From: Pseudomonas sp.
GTDB lineage: Bacteria > Pseudomonadota > Gammaproteobacteria > Pseudomonadales > Pseudomonadaceae
Direction of reading: 5' to 3'
Assembly (NCBI GenBank): GCA_003525045.1
Contig: DQGF01000321.1
Location: 1 to 9,757 of the forward strand
DNA length: 9,757 bases
Shown piece after piece: positions 1-6,489 of this stretch; within the stretch, counting starts at the first letter, position 1; each line of letters begins with the position of its first letter. The position numbers were made by a program, and so were the translations under genes. Under the pieces are notes generated by a model. The model saw only the letters and a program-made list of their open reading frames with translations. It was not told the DNA's origin and made no database searches.

Positions 1-99
1 CAGGAGCTGCACGGGGTTTCGCCGAAAGGGGCGGGCCCCGGGGGAGCCGATAGCGGTTTTGGGCGCCGCAGCCGCGGCGAGGTTGGCTGGCGCATTCAT
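1..99 (-). CDS. Start of putative T6SS effector gene, 3' end cut by window edge
   Basis: An ATG at 99 overlaps the DUF4123 stop as ATGA and opens a frame with no stop to the window edge (33 codons, about 79% G/C at third positions). A good ribosome binding site, GGAG, lies 6 bases upstream (plus-strand 106-109). The visible protein starts MNAPANL, has an Ala/Pro/Gly-rich stretch, and then reads PFRRNPVQLL. Position immediately after vgrG and a DUF4123 adaptor makes it the likely cargo effector of this spike. The PFRRNPVQLL piece resembles, from memory, the beginning of VasX/BTH_I2691-type T6SS effectors, where a similar xLRRxxVQLLPLRYG motif occurs. With only ten comparable residues this is weak, and the toxic activity cannot be read from here. 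Confidence 0.6.
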   Translation of the reverse strand, partial: MNAPANLAAAAAPKTAIGSPGARPFRRNPVQLL

Positions 100-962
100 G
101 GGCGGCTCCGTTGGATGGCCAACTGGTGGGCGAGGTCTGCGGCCAGCGCAACGCGCTCGCCGGGAGATTGCAGTGATGGCGTATGCAGCAACCGGTCGAT
201 CTGCGGATGCTGGTCGAGCGGTGAGCCATCCAGCCAGGCCATGACGTTGGCGTAATAGAACAACTCGGACTGACTGCTCAAGCCAAGGGCGTGGGCCTTC
301 TGGAATAGCTGTTCGAGCATTGGCCAACGCAGGATCACGGCTTCACCGCCATAACGTTCGGGGAAGTAAGCGAGCAGGTGAGTGTCGAGTTCGAGCAGTA
401 CGCGGCGCCGATCAGCGTGGTCCAGCGCCGAATTCTGTTCAGGGCTCAGGCGATAGGGCGTCGGCAGGTCAGGACGCTCGGACGACCGGGGTTGGTGGCG
501 ATGCCAATTCGCGCCGACGCTATCGGCCGTTACCACACAGGACAGTGGACCAAACAAACGCTGATCGCCGCTGCCGAACAGGGCGCGCGCCACGGCGGCG
601 TCGGCCAGTCGCAAAATCACCGGCAGACCCTCTGACATTTCAACCGTCAGCAGTTTTCGCAAATGTTGAGTAACACCATGCGCAGGCTCGGAGCTGAACA
701 ACAGCACGCCCCATTCCTCGTGCGCGCGCTCCAGATAGAACCGAAAAACTGGCGAGTCAGGGTGTTCGATCATCACCAATAGCGGTGAGATATCCCGTAA
801 CTCGGTGAAGGGCGGGCAGTCATATAACGCGACGGTGCTGACACCGGGACTTAGCTGTTTCAAGCGTTCCGGCAAGTTGATCTGGGTCGCGCCGTCCAGC
901 AACACAAAAGCCTGTTGCTCGTTCCAGGGCAGGTCTGTGGGCAGTGAGGTCGAAAGCTTCAT
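96..962 (-). CDS. DUF4123 T6SS effector adaptor/chaperone
   Basis: A 288-residue soluble protein. The DUF4123 domain covers about residues 15-135, with the usual order of features: AFVLLDGA near the start, EEWGVLLFSS (82-91), the LRKLLTVEMSEGLPVILRLADAAVARALF stretch (101-129), then a less conserved C-terminal half. DUF4123 proteins (Tap/TEC) bind a specific effector and the VgrG tip and load one onto the other, without being secreted themselves. The genes on either side, vgrG and a new open frame, fit this role. The ATG at 962 is chosen for its ATGA overlap with vgrG and a GAGG 10 bases upstream. The open frame extends 67 codons further into vgrG, which I attribute to high GC. The stop overlaps the next start as ATGA. 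Confidence 0.93.
   Translation of the reverse strand: MKLSTSLPTDLPWNEQQAFVLLDGATQINLPERLKQLSPGVSTVALYDCPPFTELRDISPLLVMIEHPDSPVFRFYLERAHEEWGVLLFSSEPAHGVTQHLRKLLTVEMSEGLPVILRLADAAVARALFGSGDQRLFGPLSCVVTADSVGANWHRHQPRSSERPDLPTPYRLSPEQNSALDHADRRRVLLELDTHLLAYFPERYGGEAVILRWPMLEQLFQKAHALGLSSQSELFYYANVMAWLDGSPLDQHPQIDRLLHTPSLQSPGERVALAADLAHQLAIQRSRP
106..109 (-). promoter_or_regulatory. Ribosome binding site GGAG that fixes the start of the truncated effector gene
   Basis: GGAG on the minus strand lies 6 bases before the ATG at 99, inside the last codons of the DUF4123 gene. Its spacing, together with the ATGA overlap, supports this short open frame as a real gene start and not a chance one. Confidence 0.6.
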
Positions 963-2962
963 GCTTGAGCAGCCTCGCATATCAGGCAACGTGAGCGGCG
1001 TGTTGAAACCAGCGCTTGGCGTTGTTGAGCGGCGTCGAAGTTCACCTTCAACAGGGGTAATGCGCCCGGCATCAGTGGCTCTGCCGGCAGGCCCGCGGCC
1101 GGGGCGCCACCTTCTACAATCGCCACGCTGCTGAAAATGCCCTCCGGCCCCAGCGTCAGCCAATGCCCACCAGCCTTGATGGTCAGTTGCACGCCGCCAT
1201 CGATGACGACTTGTTGCCCTGCGTTAATGTGGATGTGCTGGTTGGCGCTGAGTCGCTGACTGGCGACGCGAATATGCTGGTCACCCAGCACTAGCAGGTG
1301 ATCGTCCTGTCTGAGTTCGGTAAGGCGGTTGCCGTGGGTGAGGTGGTGTTCTTCGCTGCGCAGGTCGTGGCTGGCAATGCCGCCAACCACGACGGTGCGT
1401 TGGTTGTCGACCTGAATGCGTTCGTCGTTGAGCACGAGCTGGACGAAATCGCGCTGGGCGCGCAGGGCTATTTCCTCTGAGCCGGCTCTGTCCTCGATGC
1501 GCAACTCGTTGTAACCGCCACCACCGGGGCTGCTCTGGCTGCGAAAGATGCTTCGCGTATGCTCGGCGGGCAGGTCCAGTGGCACGGGTGTCGCTGTATT
1601 CGGCAAGCAACCAAGGACGAAGGGCTTGTCGGGATCGCCTTCGCTGAACCCCACCAGTACTTCCATACCGACTCGCGGAATCAGGACACTGCCATAGCGA
1701 TCATGGCCCCAACCGGTGGCGACCCGCAGCCAGCAGCTCGATTGCTCGTTGTGCTGACCGTCACGGTCCCACGGCAGCTGAACCTTTACCCGACCGTACT
1801 CATCGCAATAGATTTCTTCACCGGCAGGCCCAGTGACCACCGCGTGCTGGTTGCCGGTCATGCGGGGTTTGGGGTGTTCAAGGGCCGGTCGAAAAATCAC
1901 GTCCCAAGGTGTTGCGACGAAGTGATTACGGTAGCCCTGGCTGAAGTCGTCAATAGGATTCCCGTCTGTAATTGACTCTTCGAGAACCTGGGGTTGTTTG
2001 CAGACATGCTCAACCTCAGTCAGCAGCCACAAACCATTCCAGTCACCGCGTGGGTGTTCGGTCATGTCAACGAAGTGTCCGCTGCGCATGACGCTTTGGT
2101 CACTGCGCCCACGGCCTTGCCGGTAATCGGCGCGATGGCGCTCCAGGGCTCGCTTGGCCAGATGTTTGCCGCGTTCACGCTCGGTGAATTGCCCTGGGAA
2201 GGCGTAATCCTCCAAGTGGGGCAGCTGCGGGTTCTTACTCTCGCTATCCAGTTGCAAGCGGGGGTTTTCGAAGTCGTAATCCCGGCGGCTGACGTGGGTG
2301 GTGCGGGTTTCCAGACTTATCTGGAAGCGATCAATTACCGAGGCTTCGGCGACCATGCCGCTGCCCTGGGCATACGCCGTCGGGCTCTCGGGTTTCGGGA
2401 ATACCGTCTGATCATCGCCGAACACCAACACATGCCCTGAGGCACTGTGCTGAAAATGAAAGTGCAGACCTTCTTCCTCGCACAGCCGTTGAATGAAGTG
2501 CAGGTCTGACTCGGTGTATTGCACGCAGTAGAGTCGTGGCCGGTACTCTGCGTTGAGTTGGAAACGCCAGGTATCCGCTTGGATTCCGTGGTCGGCCAGT
2601 ACTTTGCCGATGATCTGCGGCACGCTCAAGTGCTGAAAAATACGTTGGTTGTAGCGATGCGCGAGATAGGCGAGGCGGGGTGCCAGGGTGATTTGATAGT
2701 GGGTCAGGCGTTTGCCCGAGTCACCTTGGGCGACTCGATAGACATGGCCATGAAGGCCGGAATTGTCAGGGCCGAACGTCAGAAATGCCGGGCGATGGAG
2801 CAGCGACTCGAGATCCAGATCGGGGCGCTCGCTGACCAGTTCGAGCTTGACCTCATAGGGCCGGTTCAGCGCTTCCTTGGCCCGAAACTCGAGGACCTGA
2901 AGGTCGTAGGAAAACCCTGCAATGTCCAGTGTGAAAACAACTTCGTTCGCCGTAGAGAACAT
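959..2962 (-). CDS. vgrG: Type VI secretion spike protein VgrG (TssI)
   Basis: A 667-residue, apparently complete VgrG. It forms the trimeric tip of the T6SS needle and carries effectors into target cells. Regions in order: a gp27-like base (about 1-340) with the typical YNQRIFQHLSVPQII (104-118) and YTESDLHFIQRLCEEEGLHFHF (149-170); a gp5-type OB-fold (about 370-460) with DEYGRVKVQLPWDRDG (387-402), WLRVATGWGHDRYGS and PRVGMEVLVGFSEGDPDKP; and a needle part (about 465-615) with NELRIEDRAGSEEIALRAQRDF and repeating short strands of a beta-helix. The tail ends in a CLIC pair (659-662). No fused toxin domain is seen, so it is a structural carrier whose cargo must come from neighbours. The stop overlaps the DUF4123 start as ATGA. 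Base composition looks slightly lower in GC than in the bat operon. Confidence 0.96.
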   Translation of the reverse strand: MFSTANEVVFTLDIAGFSYDLQVLEFRAKEALNRPYEVKLELVSERPDLDLESLLHRPAFLTFGPDNSGLHGHVYRVAQGDSGKRLTHYQITLAPRLAYLAHRYNQRIFQHLSVPQIIGKVLADHGIQADTWRFQLNAEYRPRLYCVQYTESDLHFIQRLCEEEGLHFHFQHSASGHVLVFGDDQTVFPKPESPTAYAQGSGMVAEASVIDRFQISLETRTTHVSRRDYDFENPRLQLDSESKNPQLPHLEDYAFPGQFTERERGKHLAKRALERHRADYRQGRGRSDQSVMRSGHFVDMTEHPRGDWNGLWLLTEVEHVCKQPQVLEESITDGNPIDDFSQGYRNHFVATPWDVIFRPALEHPKPRMTGNQHAVVTGPAGEEIYCDEYGRVKVQLPWDRDGQHNEQSSCWLRVATGWGHDRYGSVLIPRVGMEVLVGFSEGDPDKPFVLGCLPNTATPVPLDLPAEHTRSIFRSQSSPGGGGYNELRIEDRAGSEEIALRAQRDFVQLVLNDERIQVDNQRTVVVGGIASHDLRSEEHHLTHGNRLTELRQDDHLLVLGDQHIRVASQRLSANQHIHINAGQQVVIDGGVQLTIKAGGHWLTLGPEGIFSSVAIVEGGAPAAGLPAEPLMPGALPLLKVNFDAAQQRQALVSTRRSRCLICEAAQA

Positions 2963-2992
2963 CCGCGCATCCCTGTGTTTTTAAGGCACAGG
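2963..2992 (-). promoter_or_regulatory. vgrG ribosome binding site with overlapping hairpin and CsrA/RsmA-like motif
   Basis: Read on the minus strand, AGGGA (2974-2970) lies 7 bases before the vgrG ATG and is the ribosome binding site. A perfect 6-base stem, CCTGTG (2992-2987) and CACAGG (2977-2972), with a 9-base loop, covers the first three bases of that site. The string ACACAGGGATGC (2978-2967) matches the published CsrA/RsmA target consensus RUACARGGAUGU at 10 of 12 positions, including the essential GGA. RsmA is known to repress T6SS genes in Pseudomonas, so translational control of vgrG is a reasonable inference. One caution: the GGA is at the end of the stem, not in the loop where CsrA sites are usually strongest. 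Confidence 0.45.
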
Positions 2993-3045
2993 ACTTTGCG
3001 TGAATCAACGAGTTGGCGAAGTCAGTCGATTCGGTATCCGTTGTA

Positions 3046-3055
3046 GGACATGTCC
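3046..3055. repeat. Perfect 10-base palindrome GGACATGTCC
   Basis: A perfect inverted repeat with no spacer lies 84 bases before the vgrG start codon. Symmetry of this kind suits a dimeric regulator site, but it is short, does not extend further outward, and I do not recognise it as the site of a known regulator. It could be chance. Confidence 0.35.
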
Positions 3056-3097
3056 GTGAAGCAGAATCTCAGTCGGGATGGCGACCTTTTCTGACAG

Positions 3098-4750
3098 TCA
3101 CTTCGGATAAAGCGGCGGCAACCCACTGTCACCCACCGGGTCATGCACCCGTTCGGCAATGGGGATGGCACGAATCGCCCGCCACAGATCCTCACCTTGC
3201 CAGTGTTGCCCGGTTTCGCTGTAGAGCGCGCCGTTCAGCCCGTCGAGGGCGTCGGACAGCGGTACGAAGCGGGCGGCCATGTCGGCCAGGGTTTCCGGTT
3301 GTTGCCGGGCCCAGGCGTCGAGGGCCTGGCGAGTGGCGTGGGTGTCGTTGGCCTGACAGGCGCGTTTGAGGTCGTCGAGCACGCTGCGCGGACTCGGGCC
3401 GGTCTGCGCGGCCCGCAGGATCGCCGGTTGCCAGCGGGCGCGCCACCAGAGACCGAAGCCCAACAGGGTGGTGCAGGCCAGGATCAGGCTGCTGAGTTTC
3501 CAGCGCCAGAGGGTTTCGCTGTCGACTGCGGAAATGGCTTGCGGTGTGCCGGTCGGGGTGTCGACCATCAGGCTTGGGTTGTTCGCCACCTGCAGGGTCT
3601 GGGCCGGCAGACTCGTGCGTTCCAGGTGATCCTCGAAGGTGTTCCACCAGGTCACTTCCACCGCTGGCAACTCGATGGCGCCACTGCGTGTCGGCACCAG
3701 GGCTTCGCGGTCTTCGCGACTGCCGATCAGACCGCGCTCGCTGTTCTGGTTGCCCAACACCGGTTGATCCGGATAGCGCCGCAGGCCGTTGACGTCGGTG
3801 GCGGGCAACGGCGGCAATTGCGAACTGGCCAGGCCCTCGGCCTTGACGGTCAGACGGCGGGTCAGCGAATCGCCCACCTGCGCGTGATCCGGTTCCGGGT
3901 TCCAGCTCTCGCCCAGGCTCAGGCTGCGGGCCGGCAGCCAGGGCACATCGGCCGGGTAAGCGCTCGGTTTGGCCTTGACCGTCAGCATTATCTCGGAGGA
4001 ACTGACACGCATCAGTTTGCCGGATTTCGGCACTTGGGAGGTGGCGTCCTGGGGCGGTTTAGCGTCCACCAGGGCGGCATTGAAGATCTGCGCCGGAATG
4101 ATCAATTCACCGCTGTGCTGCGGGTAGATCGCGTAGCGCATTTCGATCACGCCGTGGCGCAGGCCATCGATGTCTTTCTCGTAGGTGCGCGACTCGCCCA
4201 GTTGCTCGATGCGTACATCGGCTATCTGCAGGGGCGGCAGGCTGCTGTCATCGTACAGCGACACCGAATGGTAGATACGCAGCGTCAGGATCGCTTGGGC
4301 TTGTACATACACGCTGTTTTGATCGAGGCTGGCGTCGATGAACACCGGAGCCAGTTCGTGGCTGCTGCCCTGGGTTTCGCTCTCGACTACTTGCAGGGTG
4401 ATCGGCTGGCTCTGCGCATCACCCAGTTGCAGCAACGGAATTTCCACGCTGCCGTTCTGCCGAGGCAGCAGGGTGATGATCCAGCGAGTGGTCGCACGGT
4501 TGTCGCCGTTAAGGGTGTTCAACTGGTTGACCTGACGGGTGCCGCGCACTTCGAACAGTGGCTCCAGCGGCGTCAGGTCGGGCTTGCCGAACTGCGTGAC
4601 GTCAGTGGATTCCAGGGTCAGCTCGACCGTCTCGCCGGAGTTCAGGCGACCGCGATCCACACTGGCGACCAGCTCCGCAGCCTGGGCCTGAACGGTGCAG
4701 AGCAACAGGGCGGGCAGCAGGGCGAACCTGGAGAGGGTAAAGCGGGTCAT
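3098..4750 (-). CDS. batD: BatD-type exported, membrane-anchored protein
   Basis: A 550-residue protein with a clear signal peptide (residues 1-24, basic start, hydrophobic core, cleavage expected after AQA). A long beta-rich periplasmic region follows (about 25-410). It contains motifs usual for BatD, such as LVASVDRGRLNSGETVELTL near its start and repeated beta-sandwich-like units. One membrane segment (416-436, ending in WWRARW) and a cytosolic tail of about 110 residues complete it. BatD is the last member of the aerotolerance operon and is thought to work with the BatA/BatB VWA proteins in the envelope; the precise activity is unknown. The ATG at 4750 forms an ATGA overlap with batB, and AGGGA lies 8 bases upstream. 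It appears to be the last gene of the operon. No convincing terminator follows. Confidence 0.93.
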   Translation of the reverse strand: MTRFTLSRFALLPALLLCTVQAQAAELVASVDRGRLNSGETVELTLESTDVTQFGKPDLTPLEPLFEVRGTRQVNQLNTLNGDNRATTRWIITLLPRQNGSVEIPLLQLGDAQSQPITLQVVESETQGSSHELAPVFIDASLDQNSVYVQAQAILTLRIYHSVSLYDDSSLPPLQIADVRIEQLGESRTYEKDIDGLRHGVIEMRYAIYPQHSGELIIPAQIFNAALVDAKPPQDATSQVPKSGKLMRVSSSEIMLTVKAKPSAYPADVPWLPARSLSLGESWNPEPDHAQVGDSLTRRLTVKAEGLASSQLPPLPATDVNGLRRYPDQPVLGNQNSERGLIGSREDREALVPTRSGAIELPAVEVTWWNTFEDHLERTSLPAQTLQVANNPSLMVDTPTGTPQAISAVDSETLWRWKLSSLILACTTLLGFGLWWRARWQPAILRAAQTGPSPRSVLDDLKRACQANDTHATRQALDAWARQQPETLADMAARFVPLSDALDGLNGALYSETGQHWQGEDLWRAIRAIPIAERVHDPVGDSGLPPLYPK

Positions 4751-6489
4751 CGAGTTTTTCCCTGATCCTGATGTTGTTGCTGTTCGTACCAGAATTTGCG
4801 CCTGAGCAATTCACCCGGGTTATCCGGGATCTTGCGCAGCCATTGCTCCAGCGCCTGGCGCTGTTCGCCATCGATACTGGCATTGGCCGGGCGCAAGGGC
4901 GGCGTGGTGTGTTGTTCATCCCCCAGCTCACTGCCGGGGACTTCGTTGGCACCTGGTTTCGACGGCGCTGTGGAGGGCTGCTCAGAATCCGAGGTGGTGG
5001 TCTGCCCGGCATCGGTCTTCGGTTCGCCGTTGCTCGACGGTTGAGTGGCAGCGCCGGGCGGTGGTTCTTGCTCGTCGGCCTGATTTTCGTCACCCGGGTT
5101 TTGCTTCGACTCAACCGCCGGCGGGGTGTTTTTCTGCTTGATCAAATTTTCCACCAGCGCCTTGTTGGTCAGGGCCGGACGCAAATCCGGCTGACGTTCC
5201 AGCGCCTGTTCGTAAGCGTCCAGCGCCGCTTCCAGCGCTCCGCTTTTGGCCAGGGCGTTGCCTCGATTGTAGTGGGCGCGGGCGTCGTTGCCTGTGGCGA
5301 ACCGCTGAGCGGCGCCACTGTAGTCGCCGGCCTCATAGAGCGCCACACCTTGCCATTGCAGGTCGGTGAAACGCCGGGCGGCCTCGGCCGGGCGCTTCTG
5401 CTTGAGCAAGTGCGAACCCTGCTGATCGGGCCGTAGCCACAGGTCTTCGAAGTCGAAGGCATAGCTTGGTTGAGGCAGCAGGAACAACAGCGGCAGGCAG
5501 AGCAGCCAGCCACGGCGCCCGGCGCAGGCCGCCAGCAGCAACAGCGGCAATAACAGCCAATAACCCTGATCGGCCCAAGTGTCGAGGCGCAGGGTCTGGC
5601 CGTCGCTGCGCAGTGCGCGCGGGCCGTCGAACAGACCTAGCGCACGCAGATCGGTATCGTCCAGCCGCGCGTGGCGGTAGCGTCCGTCCAGTGCATTGGC
5701 AAAGGCTTTCAGGCCGGGTTCGTCCAGATGCGGCACCAGAATCGCGCCCTGATCGTCCTTGAGGAAACTGCCGTCCTCTTGAGTGATCGGCGCGCCTTCG
5801 GCGGTGCCGACACCGAGCATCAGGAACTGCGTCGACTTGCCCTCCAGCGCCTGTCGAATCCCTTGGCGTTCCTGTTCGGTCAGGGTCGAACCGATGAGCA
5901 GGATCCGACCCTCGCCGAGGGCGCCTTGATTCAGTAGCGCAAGGGCCTTGGCCACCGCCAGATCGGCGCGATGGCCGGCCTGGGGCATTAGCGACGGCTT
6001 GAGCGCATCCAGCAGATTGCGGCTGGTGGACAGGTCATCCGACAGCGGCACCAGCGTGTGAGCGCTGCCCGCGTAGACGACGATGGCGGTCTGCACGTCG
6101 CTGCGGCTTTGCAGCAAGTCGAACAGCTTGCGCCGGGCCTGTTCCAGGCGATTCGGCGTAACGTCGGTAGCGAGCATTTCCGGGGTCAGTTCCAGGATCA
6201 CCACCAGCGGATCGGCCGGCTTTTGACTGGTTTGCTCGACACGTTCCCAACTCGGTCCCAGCAGCGCCAGAATGGTCAGCACCCACGCCACACCCAAGGC
6301 GACCCACGGCAGTTTACTGTCGCGACCGCTGCCACCACTGAGCAATGCCGCATGAAAGGCCGGCGGCAGAATCATCTGCCAGCGCCCGGCACGTTTCTGT
6401 CGGTGCCAGAGTTGCCACAGCAGCCAGCCGAGCAACGGCAACAACAGCAGCCACCAGGGGCGGAACCAATAGGGCCACAGCGCACTCAT
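4747..6489 (-). CDS. batB: BatB/BatC-type fused VWA-TPR membrane protein
   Basis: A 580-residue protein combining the parts that are separate BatB (VWA) and BatC (TPR) proteins in Bacteroidetes. In order: two membrane segments (about 8-28 and 61-78), a VWA domain (about 93-285), two close hydrophobic segments (309-322 and 327-340), TPR-like helices (about 375-450, with YEAGDYSGAAQRF and ARAHYNRGNALAKSGALEAALDAYEQALE), a long Pro/Ser/Glu/Asp-rich linker (about 455-530), and a short C-terminal helical part ending EQQQHQDQGKTR. The VWA metal site is degenerate: the DxSxS position reads ELTPE (100-104) and the TDG position reads GST (200-202), so metal binding is probably lost. A strong ribosome binding site, GGAGG, sits 5 bases before the ATG (plus-strand 6495-6499). 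The gene overlaps its upstream and downstream neighbours by 4 bases each. Confidence 0.93.
   Translation of the reverse strand: MSALWPYWFRPWWLLLLPLLGWLLWQLWHRQKRAGRWQMILPPAFHAALLSGGSGRDSKLPWVALGVAWVLTILALLGPSWERVEQTSQKPADPLVVILELTPEMLATDVTPNRLEQARRKLFDLLQSRSDVQTAIVVYAGSAHTLVPLSDDLSTSRNLLDALKPSLMPQAGHRADLAVAKALALLNQGALGEGRILLIGSTLTEQERQGIRQALEGKSTQFLMLGVGTAEGAPITQEDGSFLKDDQGAILVPHLDEPGLKAFANALDGRYRHARLDDTDLRALGLFDGPRALRSDGQTLRLDTWADQGYWLLLPLLLLAACAGRRGWLLCLPLLFLLPQPSYAFDFEDLWLRPDQQGSHLLKQKRPAEAARRFTDLQWQGVALYEAGDYSGAAQRFATGNDARAHYNRGNALAKSGALEAALDAYEQALERQPDLRPALTNKALVENLIKQKNTPPAVESKQNPGDENQADEQEPPPGAATQPSSNGEPKTDAGQTTTSDSEQPSTAPSKPGANEVPGSELGDEQHTTPPLRPANASIDGEQRQALEQWLRKIPDNPGELLRRKFWYEQQQHQDQGKTR

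Larger units (their letters stand above)
2963..3097 (-). other. Intergenic gap between batD and vgrG
   Basis: This 135-base stretch separates the bat operon from the vgrG island and is the only real gap in the window. I see no gene in it, no stem followed by a T-run in the minus direction, and no convincing sigma-70 or sigma-54 promoter. It holds a perfect 10-base palindrome (3046-3055) and a hairpin over the vgrG ribosome binding site (2972-2992). Without a terminator, some read-through from the bat operon into vgrG is possible. Confidence 0.7.

Noticed and set aside
963..1163. 67-codon N-terminal extension of the DUF4123 frame
   Set aside because: It lies within the VgrG needle-coding sequence, is Arg/Gly/Pro-rich without a domain, and the ATG at 962 has the same ATGA overlap as other junctions here.
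2980..3008. Possible sigma-70 promoter on the minus strand: TTGATT, 17 bases, CTTAAA
   Set aside because: The spacing is right, but the -10 box matches only 3 of 6 positions, and transcription would start at about 2973, inside the vgrG ribosome binding site.
3069..3094. Interrupted stem (GTCG/CGAC with flanking TCA/TGA) after batD as a terminator
   Set aside because: The stem is only four bases plus a bulged extension, and in the minus direction it is not followed by a T-run. The short TTTT lies on the plus-strand side, where no gene needs a terminator.
3143..4765. Open frame of 540 codons on the plus strand
   Set aside because: It lies exactly opposite batD, which has a signal peptide, family motifs and operon context. 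The antisense protein is low-complexity in Gln/Arg/Gly/Val and has no recognisable domain. It is the usual by-product of GC-rich codon use.
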